From assembly GCA_034432855.1 (NCBI GenBank), contig DAOUBA010000187.1, forward strand, positions 1 to 31,517: a stretch of DNA of 31,517 nucleotides. Reading direction: 5' to 3'. This stretch comes from DAOUBA01 sp034432855. Its GTDB lineage: Bacteria > Chloroflexota > Anaerolineae > B4-G1. Positions 23,305 to 29,932 of this stretch are shown piece after piece (positions within the stretch are counted from its first letter, which is position 1; each line of letters opens with the position of its first letter). The notes beneath the pieces were generated by a model. The model worked only from the letters and a program-made list of their open reading frames with translations. It was not told where the DNA came from and did not search any database. Both the position numbers and the translations under genes were made by a program.

Positions 23305-23333
23305 ATTATAACGCGGTGGGAGACAAATGACAA
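23305..23333 (-). promoter_or_regulatory. Near-consensus promoter for fhaA-like cluster
   Basis: On the minus strand TTGTCA (23333-23328), a 17-base spacer and TATAAT (23310-23305). Transcription would begin near 23298, leaving only about three bases before the ATG at 23295, so the message is probably leaderless or nearly so. Confidence 0.75.
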
Positions 23334-23353
23334 ATGGCCGACAGCGATGGGAC

Positions 23354-23382
23354 TTGCGTATTTTCCCAATACATGGTATATT
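23354..23382 (+). promoter_or_regulatory. Promoter for the 6S-like RNA
   Basis: TTGCGT (23354-23359), a 17-base spacer and TATATT (23377-23382). The expected start, about 23389, coincides with the 5' end of the closing helix of the RNA. It is divergent from the fhaA promoter, 21 bases away. Confidence 0.65.
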
Positions 23383-23388
23383 ATAGTC

Positions 23389-23561
23389 AACCCTGCTGTG
23401 TGCGTGATTGCCGTCTTTGCGTTTTGAGCCAACACCCAAAAATAACGGGGGCTGTCTCTTCAGAGAGGAATGCGATAGCCTTCGGGCAAGGCAGACCGCT
23501 GAGCAGGCTCCCACCTGCGCGAGCAGGTTCAAAACACATCGGCACACGGCACGGCGGGGTT
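23389..23561 (+). ncRNA. ssrS: 6S RNA candidate
   Basis: About 173 nucleotides with no credible coding content folds end to end. 'AACCCTGCTGTG' at the 5' end pairs over 12 positions, allowing G-U, with 'CACGGCGGGGTT' at the 3' end. Further in, 'GTTTTGAGCC' pairs perfectly with 'GGTTCAAAAC', the helix that borders a large internal bubble. One side of the bubble holds a GCAGG/CCTGC hairpin and the distal end carries GCCTT-CGGGC-AAGGC. A long rod with a central open bubble, the 'GAGCC' and 'GAGCA...TTCAAAAC' words, the size and a dedicated promoter are all typical of 6S RNA, which sequesters sigma-70 RNA polymerase. The ends are inferred from pairing and promoter position. Confidence 0.78.
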
Positions 23562-23582
23562 CTGTTTGATGATGGTCTAGTC

Positions 23583-23615
23583 GCAAACGCCACCGATACA
23601 TGCGGTGGCGTTTGC
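23583..23615 (+). terminator. Perfect 13-bp hairpin after the 6S-like RNA
   Basis: GCAAACGCCACCG and CGGTGGCGTTTGC pair perfectly around a 7-base loop. The following bases are ATATCC rather than a T-run. It may terminate or process the 6S-like RNA, or control the downstream gene, whose start lies 19 bases further on. Confidence 0.5.
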
Positions 23616-23633
23616 ATATCCGGGGTGTACGTT

Positions 23634-24464
23634 ATGCTTCGCGAACGAGTATCGGACAACGTCTATGTTTTCACCAGCGAGAAATATGCCCAGGTCACTG
23701 CCAGCGCGATCGTGACGTCTGCCGGTGTCATAGTGATAGACACGCTCCCCTTTCCCGACGAGTCGCGTCAGATGGCGGCTTCCATCGCCCGTGTCAATCG
23801 AGCCGGCACGCGCTATGTGATATTGACTCACTATCACGCCGATCACACGTATGGGACTTTTCTGTTCCCCGAGGCCAACGTGGTGGCCCATGCCCGATGC
23901 CGAGAACTGTTGGAGCAGCTGGGCATCCCGGCTTTGGAAGAAGCTAAGGTCAGGGAGCCGGAACTCGAGGCGGTAACCATCCGTTTGCCCGACGTCACGT
24001 TTGATGAAGGAGAAATCGCGCTCCAGCTCGGGGGTAAAGTGGTGCGCTTGATCCACGCGCCGGGGCACACACGCGACTCGATCGTGGTTTACCTCGAAGA
24101 CGAGCGTGTGCTGTTCGCCTCGGACACGGTAATGCCGGCCCCCTCCATCGTAGATGGCGATTTGGAGGCGTTCAAGGCTTTCTTGAGGAAGGTGGCCGAG
24201 TTGCCCATCGAAAACCTGGTGCAAGGTCACGGAGAGGTCATCCTGCGTGGTGAGGTCCAAGATGTGGTGAAGGCCAGCCTCAAGTATCTCGACGCCATCG
24301 AGGCCAAGGTTGACAAGGCGATCAAGAGCGGCAAAGGCAAAGAGTCCCTGCATCAGATCAGCATCGAATCCTGCGGCCTCTCACGCATTCCCCTCAACGG
24401 GCTGGTGCAGCATATCCACACTGCCAATCTGCTGGCGCTATACGATCGAATGGCAAAGCGATGA
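23634..24464 (+). CDS. Metallo-beta-lactamase-fold hydrolase
   Basis: A 276-residue protein; the ATG at 23634 is chosen because upstream in-frame sequence is the 6S-like RNA and hairpin. The zinc-binding signature 'THYHADHTYG' places His66, His68, Asp70 and His71. Further ligands are suggested by 'HAPGHTRDSIVVYL' and 'LFASDTVMP', and 'LVQGHGEVI' fits the late His. The C-terminal 60 residues are helical. The family includes hydrolases of many substrates (glyoxalase II, lactonases, RNases), and nothing here picks one. The stop overlaps the next gene by ATGA. Confidence 0.87.
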   Translation: MLRERVSDNVYVFTSEKYAQVTASAIVTSAGVIVIDTLPFPDESRQMAASIARVNRAGTRYVILTHYHADHTYGTFLFPEANVVAHARCRELLEQLGIPALEEAKVREPELEAVTIRLPDVTFDEGEIALQLGGKVVRLIHAPGHTRDSIVVYLEDERVLFASDTVMPAPSIVDGDLEAFKAFLRKVAELPIENLVQGHGEVILRGEVQDVVKASLKYLDAIEAKVDKAIKSGKGKESLHQISIESCGLSRIPLNGLVQHIHTANLLALYDRMAKR

Positions 24465-25015
24465 GCGAGAACGTCGAGCGTATCCTGGCTGCTATCGCCG
24501 CGCTCTCCCCAGAAGAGCGCGCTGTACTGTTCGACCGATTGGCTGGCGCGGCGCCTTCTCCATCTCAGGCCACGCTGCCCCTGCATTTCACCGTTGCCGG
24601 CCTGGAGGGTACGGCAGACTACATGCTTACCTTCGATGGTGGTGCCCGAGGGAATCCCGGCCCGGGCTACGGGAGTTATGCACTCACCCGTGTGAGCGAC
24701 GGCAAATCCGATGTCGTGCGCTTGGACTTTGGGCGCGTGATGACCAACAACGAGGCCGAGTACGAGACGCTGACCGCTGGCTTGCAGGCATTGATCGAGC
24801 GCATCGAAGCGGCAGGCCGTTCGCCGGCGGATTTCAGCGTCGAGGTGCGCGGCGATAGCGCCCTGGTCATTCATCAGGTGCAAGGCGACTGGAAGACGAA
24901 GGACGACCGCATGCGACTGTTGCGCAACCGCGTGCGTGAACTCCTGGCGCGTTTCAAGGGGTATCGGTTGACATTACAAGAGCGTGATGAATCAGTGCGG
25001 ATGCTGGGGCATTAG
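24461..25015 (+). CDS. RNase HI-like protein with N-terminal helical extension
   Basis: A 184-residue protein. Residues 1-50 are a helical and Pro-rich extension. The RNase H fold follows: 'LTFDGGARGNPGPGYGSYAL' (first catalytic Asp), 'MTNNEAEYETLTAGLQAL' (Glu) and 'VEVRGDSALVIHQVQGDW' (second Asp). The usual C-terminal catalytic Asp in an 'R-x-x-N-x-x-A-D' context is not obvious; the protein ends 'ERDESVRMLGH', where Asp or His could substitute. It probably acts on RNA/DNA hybrids or a related nucleic acid. It is translationally coupled to the metallo-hydrolase. Confidence 0.82.
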   Translation: MSENVERILAAIAALSPEERAVLFDRLAGAAPSPSQATLPLHFTVAGLEGTADYMLTFDGGARGNPGPGYGSYALTRVSDGKSDVVRLDFGRVMTNNEAEYETLTAGLQALIERIEAAGRSPADFSVEVRGDSALVIHQVQGDWKTKDDRMRLLRNRVRELLARFKGYRLTLQERDESVRMLGH

Positions 25016-25017
25016 GC

Positions 25018-25045
25018 TTGACAATCCTCTATTCTTTGCTATAAT
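25018..25045 (+). promoter_or_regulatory. Consensus promoter of the trp operon
   Basis: TTGACA (25018-25023), a 16-base spacer and TATAAT (25040-25045) match the sigma-70 consensus at every position. Its -35 begins two bases after the RNase H-like stop codon. The expected start is near 25052. Confidence 0.85.
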
Positions 25046-25313
25046 CTTAATTGGCTGATAACTGCACATCCAAAGGCTGCGAAGAGGAAGAGTACACGCC
25101 GAAACGATGGCGCAGAGAGCGAGGGTATGGTGAGATCCTCGCCCACACGCCGGCGTGGAATGGGCCTCGGAGCCGCAGGACGAAGGAACATCCGATCACA
25201 GGACAGCAGCGGATGCTTCGAGTAGTCCGGGCCGGAGTTGCCACCGTTATCACGGCAAAGGATATCGTCTTTTAGACCGTATCCATAACGAGTGAGGCTG
25301 GCTCTTGCTCTTG

Positions 25314-25340
25314 ACCCGTCGTCATCACCGACGGGTTTTT
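25314..25340 (+). terminator. Terminator-like hairpin within the T-box leader (stem III position)
   Basis: ACCCGTCG and CGACGGGT pair perfectly around a 7-base loop and are followed by TTTTC. It is enclosed by AGGCTGGC/GCCAGCCT. It occupies the place of T-box stem III, but the U-run makes it a possible additional termination point before the antiterminator. Confidence 0.55.
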
Positions 25341-25381
25341 CGTTTCCAGGCCAGCCTAACCGGGGTGGCACCGCGGGAAGA

Positions 25382-25414
25382 CCCTCTCTCGTCCCCAGGA
25401 CGGAGGGGGTTTTT
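25382..25414 (+). terminator. T-box regulated terminator
   Basis: A stem of about 12 bp (CCCTCTC and CGTCC paired with GGACG and GAGGGGG, one bulged T, loop CCA) followed by TTTTT. The left arm overlaps sequence just after the T-box motif, as expected for mutually exclusive antiterminator and terminator. Confidence 0.85.
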
Positions 25415-25462
25415 GATTTCCAGTGGTTCGCACTGTGCCAAATTAAAACGAGGTGCTGCCAG

Positions 25463-26959
25463 ATGGTTTTCGATGAGACTCGATCACCCAACCTGTTACC
25501 GATAGTGCGGGAATTGCCCGCTGACCTGGAGACGCCGATCTCGGCCTACCTCAAACTGGCCGGACAGGGGCCATCATTTTTATTGGAAAGTGTCACCGGT
25601 GGCGAGCAGGTAGCACGCTACTCCTTCATTGGCGTGGACGCCAGACGCGCTTACGTGTTGCGTGGGCGGGACCTGGAACGCCATACGCCTGATGGTGTCT
25701 CTATCGAGACATTGCATGCTTCCGTTGACCCCCTCGATGCCCTGCGTGCTGAACTGGCTTGCTGCCACTCGTTGGGACAACCACAAGGGGGACAACCACA
25801 AGGGGGACAACCACAAGGGTTGTCCCTACCGCGCTTCAATGGCGGCCTGGTCGGCTATCTTGGTTACGACACGGTGCGCTTTTTCGAGCCGACGCTGCAA
25901 CTCGCTCCCCATCCGCATTTGCCCGACGCGATCTTTTTGTTGTCCGATACGGTCATCGCCTTCGATCACGCCTTCGGGCGCATGCTCCTCATCACCAACG
26001 TGCCTCCAGGGGCCACCGCCGAAGCTCAGGAACGGTTGGATGTCTTGGAACAACGGCTGCACTCTCCACTCCCCACGCCGCCCCCACGCGCGGCTGACGT
26101 TACCCCAACCGAACTGGCCTCGAATGTGACCCGCGAGCAATTCGAGGAGGCCGTCCGTGCGGCGAAGGAGTATATCGCCGCCGGCGACATCTTCCAGGTC
26201 GTGCTCTCCCAGCGTCTCTCGCGCCAGACTTCCGCCGCGCCCTTCGACATCTATCGCGCGCTGCGCCGCCTGAACCCTTCGCCCTATATGTTCTTCTTCG
26301 ACCTGGGTCAACTGGCCGGGACGCCGGATTTCTACCTGATCGGGGCATCGCCTGAGGTGCACGTCCGCCTGGAGGGCCGCCGCGCTGCCCTACGCCCCAT
26401 TGCCGGCACCCGCCCACGAGGCAAGAGCCCCGAAGAAGACGCCGCACTGGAGCGCGACCTGCTCGGCGACCCGAAGGAGCGCGCCGAGCACGTAATGCTG
26501 GTGGACCTGGCACGCAATGACCTGGGGCGTGTCTGTAAGTATGGTACGGTGCATGTCCCGGAGCAGATGGTGATCGAACGCTACTCCCACGTGATGCACA
26601 TCGTCTCGTATGTGGAAGGGATATTGAAGCCCGAATACGACGCCTTCGACCTGATGCGGGCAACCTTTCCGGCAGGCACCGTCAGCGGCGCACCGAAAAT
26701 CCGCGCGATGGAGGTTATCGCCGAACTAGAAGGTCAGCCGCGCGGCCCCTATGCCGGTGCAGTGGGATACTTTTCCTACGACGGCTCGATGGATACATGC
26801 ATCACCATCCGCACACTGACGATGCTTGGGCACGAGGTCAGCGTGCAGGCCGGAGCGGGAATCGTCGCCGATTCTGACCCCGCACGCGAGTACCAGGAGA
26901 CGCTGAACAAGGCGCGAGCGCTCGCGGTGGCAGTCGAATTAGCAGAAGGAGTGTCATAG
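25463..26959 (+). CDS. trpE: Anthranilate synthase component I
   Basis: A 498-residue enzyme that turns chorismate into anthranilate with ammonia supplied by TrpG. ATG at 25463 has GAGGTG upstream; in-frame sequence further 5' is the T-box leader. 'FLLESVTGGE' (LLES at residues 40-43) is the tryptophan feedback site, and 'RYSFIGVDARR' follows. Catalytic chorismate-binding motifs are intact: 'IAGTRPRGKSPEEDAALERD', 'VDLARNDLGRVCKYG' and 'FPAGTVSGAPKIRAMEVI'. Three GQPQG units before 'LPRFNGGLVGYLGYD' come from a 15-base tandem repeat and lengthen a surface loop. Regulated by the T-box. Confidence 0.97.
   Translation: MVFDETRSPNLLPIVRELPADLETPISAYLKLAGQGPSFLLESVTGGEQVARYSFIGVDARRAYVLRGRDLERHTPDGVSIETLHASVDPLDALRAELACCHSLGQPQGGQPQGGQPQGLSLPRFNGGLVGYLGYDTVRFFEPTLQLAPHPHLPDAIFLLSDTVIAFDHAFGRMLLITNVPPGATAEAQERLDVLEQRLHSPLPTPPPRAADVTPTELASNVTREQFEEAVRAAKEYIAAGDIFQVVLSQRLSRQTSAAPFDIYRALRRLNPSPYMFFFDLGQLAGTPDFYLIGASPEVHVRLEGRRAALRPIAGTRPRGKSPEEDAALERDLLGDPKERAEHVMLVDLARNDLGRVCKYGTVHVPEQMVIERYSHVMHIVSYVEGILKPEYDAFDLMRATFPAGTVSGAPKIRAMEVIAELEGQPRGPYAGAVGYFSYDGSMDTCITIRTLTMLGHEVSVQAGAGIVADSDPAREYQETLNKARALAVAVELAEGVS
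25774..25826. repeat. Triplicated 15-base repeat with palindromic end in trpE
   Basis: Three exact copies of GGGACAACCACAAGG are followed by GTTGTCCC, so the last unit forms an inverted repeat GGGACAACC...GGTTGTCCC. Each unit encodes five residues, so the frame is kept. The right end ('TTGTCCCTACC') resembles the CCCTAC ends of the intergenic palindromes. Confidence 0.9.
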
Positions 26960-26967
26960 TGACCAGG

Positions 26968-27009
26968 GATTGGGGATTAGCGATTAGGCCCAATTCCTAA
27001 TCCCCAATC
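26968..27009. repeat. Heptamer-like inverted repeat between trpE and trpG
   Basis: GATTGGGGATTA and TAATCCCCAATC pair perfectly over 12 bases around an 18-base loop that itself contains GATTAGG and CCTAA. The 77-base gap between trpE and trpG is made mostly of these 'GGGATTA' units. There is no T-run, so full termination is unlikely. Confidence 0.75.
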
Positions 27010-27036
27010 ACCAATCTCTCTTGTGGAGGCCACACA

Positions 27037-27606
27037 ATGATAGCCGTAATTGATAACTATGATTCTTTCACCTACAACCTGGTACAATATCTGGGGGAAC
27101 TGGGCGCCGAGGTGCGCGTTCTTCGCAACGACGCGATCATGGTCGAGGAACTCGACGCGCTCAATCCCAGCCACATCGTCATCTCCCCCGGCCCCGGCAC
27201 GCCCGACGATGCCGGCATCTCGCGTGAGGTGATCCGCCGGTTGGGGCCACGGCGGCCCATTCTGGGGGTCTGCCTGGGACATCAATGCATCGGGGAGGTA
27301 TTCGGCGGGCGTGTGGTGCGCGCGCCGCGCCTGATGCACGGCAAGACTTCGCCGATATATCACTACGGCGACGGACTGTTTCTCGGCATGCCCAAGCCGT
27401 TCGAGGCGACGCGCTATCACTCGCTGATCGTGGACGAGCCCCTGCCGCCGGACCTGGTGCTCACGGCTTTCACTAAAGAGGGCGAGGTCATGGGGCTACG
27501 CCACCGTGTCTATCCGATCTTTGGCGTGCAGTTCCATCCCGAATCCATCCTGACCGAGCATGGCAAGCAATTGCTGCGCAACTTTCTCGCGGTGGGGAAC
27601 CAGTAG
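27037..27606 (+). CDS. trpG: Anthranilate synthase component II, glutamine amidotransferase
   Basis: A 189-residue class I amidotransferase providing ammonia to TrpE. Landmarks are 'IDNYDSFTYNLVQYLGELGA' at the start, 'ISPGPGTPDDAG', the nucleophile elbow 'GVCLGHQCIGE' (Cys near residue 80) and the His/Glu pair in 'GVQFHPESILTEHG'. GGAGG precedes the ATG. The gene could also serve folate synthesis (pabA), as the two are indistinguishable by motif. Its TAG stop overlaps the GTG start of the acetyltransferase gene by one base. Confidence 0.95.
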   Translation: MIAVIDNYDSFTYNLVQYLGELGAEVRVLRNDAIMVEELDALNPSHIVISPGPGTPDDAGISREVIRRLGPRRPILGVCLGHQCIGEVFGGRVVRAPRLMHGKTSPIYHYGDGLFLGMPKPFEATRYHSLIVDEPLPPDLVLTAFTKEGEVMGLRHRVYPIFGVQFHPESILTEHGKQLLRNFLAVGNQ

Positions 27607-28061
27607 TGATCATCGAACCCGCCAACTTCGATGACTTGGAAGAGATCCTCGTCCTGCAAAGGCTGGCCTTCCGGAGCGAAGCCGAGCGGTACAACGACGA
27701 TACCCTTCCACCGCTTACCCAGACCCTTGAAGGGATTCAGGCCGACTTTGAGCGGATGGTATTTCTCAAGGCATCGGTGGATGGTCGCATTGTCGGCTCG
27801 GTGCGTGCCTATGTGGAAGGGGATACCTGCCACCTTGGCCGTCTCGTCGTACACCCGGACTTTCAACGGCGGGGCATCGGTCGCCGACTGATGCACGAGA
27901 TCGAGCGGCGCTTCGCACACGTGCAGCGGTTCGAACTTTTCACCGGTCACGCCAGCACGCCGGCCCTGCGCTTGTACGAAGGGCTGGGCTATAACGAGTT
28001 CAAGCGCAAGGCACTTGACACACATATCCTCGTGTTCCTGGAGAAGCGGAATCACGAATAA
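27606..28061 (+). CDS. GNAT family N-acetyltransferase
   Basis: A 151-residue protein starting with GTG inside the trpG stop (TAGTG). The acetyl-CoA-binding motif A is 'RLVVHPDFQRRGIGRRLMHE' (R-x-x-G-x-G type), and motif B-like 'ALRLYEGLGYNEFKRKAL' follows. It lies inside the trp operon between trpG and trpD, so it is expressed under the tryptophan T-box. The acetyl acceptor is unknown; a small molecule is more likely than a protein given the short single-domain form, but this is a guess. Confidence 0.88.
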   Translation: MIIEPANFDDLEEILVLQRLAFRSEAERYNDDTLPPLTQTLEGIQADFERMVFLKASVDGRIVGSVRAYVEGDTCHLGRLVVHPDFQRRGIGRRLMHEIERRFAHVQRFELFTGHASTPALRLYEGLGYNEFKRKALDTHILVFLEKRNHE

Positions 28062-28079
28062 CACGAAAGGGGTCGAAAA

Positions 28080-29117
28080 ATGCTTCAACCATACATTGCC
28101 AAACTGTTACAGCATCAAGACCTGACCGCCGACGAGGCCGAGGAGGCCATGCAGATCATCATGACCGGTCAGGCGACGCCTGCGCAGATCGGCGGCTACC
28201 TGGTCGCGCTGCGCATGAAGTGCGAGACGGTCGAAGAGATCGTCGGGAGCGCCCGCGCGATGCGCGCACAGGCCAGCCGCGTCGAGGTCACGCTCGACGA
28301 TGGCCAGCCGCTGGTAGATACCGCCGGCACCGGCGGCGACGGCGCGCACACGTTCAACATCTCCACTGCCGCTGCCTTCGTCATCGCCGGCGCGGGGCAC
28401 AAGGTCGCCAAGCACGGCAACCGCGCGGCCTCGTCCAGGTGCGGCAGCGCCGATGTGTTGGGGGCATTGGGCCTCAACCTCGACCTCACGCCAGAGCAGG
28501 TCGGCGCGTGCATCGAGCAGGTGGGGATCGGTTTTCTCTTCGCCCCCAAGTTCCACCCGGCGATGAAGCACGCCATCGGCCCACGCCGCGAATTGGGCCA
28601 GCGCACGATCTTTAACATCTTAGGGCCGCTGACCAATCCTGCCGGCGCCACCCATCAACTGATCGGCGTGTACGATCCGGCGCTCACTGAGCCGCTGGCC
28701 GAGGTGTTGGGCGCGCTGGGGGGCAAAGCCGCCTTCGTCGTCCACGGCTACGGTGGCCTGGATGAACTGACCACCGGCGGCCCCAACCGCGTGAGTTGCC
28801 TGAAGGATGGACAGGTCTCCACATTCGAACTGGACACTGCCGACCTGGGGCTGCGTCCGGCCAGACCCGAGGACCTGTGCGGCGGCGAGCCGGAGGAGAA
28901 TGCACGCATCCTGCGCAGCATCCTGGCGAACGAGGACCGCAGCCCGCGCCGTGATGTGGTGTTGCTCAACGCGGCAGCAGCCCTGGCGCTGGATACAGGC
29001 GACCTGGCGTATGCGCTGACCGAGGCGGATATGGCTATCACCAATGGCGCGGCGCTGCAAAAACTGGAGAGTCTGATAACGTTCAGCCAGAGCCTGGCTG
29101 CCATACCTGCCCAATGA
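28080..29117 (+). CDS. trpD: Anthranilate phosphoribosyltransferase
   Basis: A 345-residue enzyme joining anthranilate to PRPP. The ATG at 28080 has AAAGGGG upstream. 'DTAGTGGDGAHTFNISTAAA' (residues about 80-99) is the PRPP-binding glycine loop, followed by 'KHGNRAASSRCGSADVLGAL', 'IGFLFAPKFHPAMKH' and 'RTIFNILGPLTNP'. Length fits the family. It is not fused to trpG. Its stop overlaps the trpC start by ATGA. Confidence 0.97.
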   Translation: MLQPYIAKLLQHQDLTADEAEEAMQIIMTGQATPAQIGGYLVALRMKCETVEEIVGSARAMRAQASRVEVTLDDGQPLVDTAGTGGDGAHTFNISTAAAFVIAGAGHKVAKHGNRAASSRCGSADVLGALGLNLDLTPEQVGACIEQVGIGFLFAPKFHPAMKHAIGPRRELGQRTIFNILGPLTNPAGATHQLIGVYDPALTEPLAEVLGALGGKAAFVVHGYGGLDELTTGGPNRVSCLKDGQVSTFELDTADLGLRPARPEDLCGGEPEENARILRSILANEDRSPRRDVVLLNAAAALALDTGDLAYALTEADMAITNGAALQKLESLITFSQSLAAIPAQ

Positions 29118-29926
29118 CCATCCTCGACGATATCTTTGCCCACAAGCGGGTCGAGGTCGCCGGGCGAAAGCAGGTATTGCCGTTCGAGGCGGTCCAGGCG
29201 CAGGCGATGAGCGCGCCCCCGCCACGCGACTTTATCGCCGCACTGTGCAGGTCCCCATCGCGCCCGGCGCTCATCGCCGAGATCAAACGCGCTTCGCCTT
29301 CACGCGGCCTGCTGGGGTGCAGCGCGCTGCGCCCCTTTGATCCCGTACACCTGGCACGCATCTATCAGGAGAACGGCGCGGCGGCGATCAGTGTGATCAC
29401 CGATGAGCGTTTCTTTCAGGGCAGCCTCGACGATCTGCGTGCTGTGCGCCAGGCGGTGGACCTGCCGCTCTTGCGCAAGGATTTCGTCTTCGACCCCTAC
29501 CAGGTCTACGAGGCGCGCGCGGCGGGAGCCGATGCTGTACTTCTCATTGCGGCCATACTCAGCGACGAGGACCTGCGCACGCTGCACGACCTGATCAACG
29601 CACAGGGCATGACGCCGCTGATCGAGGTGCATGACGAGGCCGAGTTGCGGCGGGCGCTTCGGCTCAAACCGCGCCTGGTTGGGATCAACAACCGCGACCT
29701 GCGCACGTTCGAGGTGGACATCGAGACGACCGCATGCCTGCGCCCGCTCGTACCCGAGGGCGTCACCCTGGTCGCCGAGAGCGGCATCCACACTGCCGCC
29801 GACGTTGCCTGCCTGGCCGAGATCGGCGTGGATGCGATGCTGGTGGGGGAGTCGCTCATCACGGCGGCGGATGCTACGGCCAAGATGCGCGAGTTGACGG
29901 GGGCAAGTAGGCCGGTTTGCAAGTAG
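29114..29926 (+). CDS. trpC: Indole-3-glycerol-phosphate synthase
   Basis: A 270-residue TIM barrel catalysing ring closure to indole-3-glycerol phosphate. Motifs: 'ALIAEIKRASPSRGLL', 'VITDERFFQGSLDDL', 'LLRKDFVFDPYQVYEARAAG' with the catalytic Lys, 'GINNRDLRTFEVDIETT' and 'VAESGIHTAADVACL'. It begins within the trpD stop and is followed six bases later by trpF. Confidence 0.97.
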   Translation: MTILDDIFAHKRVEVAGRKQVLPFEAVQAQAMSAPPPRDFIAALCRSPSRPALIAEIKRASPSRGLLGCSALRPFDPVHLARIYQENGAAAISVITDERFFQGSLDDLRAVRQAVDLPLLRKDFVFDPYQVYEARAAGADAVLLIAAILSDEDLRTLHDLINAQGMTPLIEVHDEAELRRALRLKPRLVGINNRDLRTFEVDIETTACLRPLVPEGVTLVAESGIHTAADVACLAEIGVDAMLVGESLITAADATAKMRELTGASRPVCK

Positions 29927-29932
29927 GCAAAG

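Larger units (their letters stand above)
25052..25414 (+). promoter_or_regulatory. T-box riboswitch, tryptophan specifier
   Basis: The leader senses uncharged tRNA-Trp. Stem I spans about 25075-25175, closed by GGCT/AGCC and GAGG/CCTC. It has the 'AGAGTA' internal-loop motif, an ACGCCG/CGGCGT helix, and a distal GCGAGG/CCTCGC helix with 'AGAGAG' and 'GGTGAGA' elements. The specifier loop reads GAA-TGG-G, putting the Trp codon TGG at 25161-25163. The T-box sequence 'GGGGTGGCACCGCGGG' at 25362-25377 forms the antiterminator bulge that binds the tRNA CCA end. A terminator follows directly. The trpE start 49 bases after the terminator confirms the amino acid assignment. Confidence 0.93.

Noticed and set aside
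23334..23633. N-terminal extension of the metallo-hydrolase by 100 codons
   Set aside because: The region holds the 6S-like RNA, its promoter and a 13-bp hairpin, and the added peptide has no similarity to the family start.
25292..25462. N-terminal extension of TrpE by 57 codons
   Set aside because: This sequence is the T-box antiterminator and terminator; TrpE starts at 25463 behind a ribosome-binding site.
25774..25818. Three identical 15-base units that could suggest a small CRISPR-like or regulatory array
   Set aside because: The units are directly adjacent without spacers, keep the trpE reading frame and end in a palindrome, so this is a tandem repeat within a gene.
26968..27009. Intrinsic terminator or attenuator between trpE and trpG
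   Set aside because: The stem is AT/GC mixed with a long loop and no U-tract, and it is built from a dispersed heptamer family, so it is listed as a repeat only.
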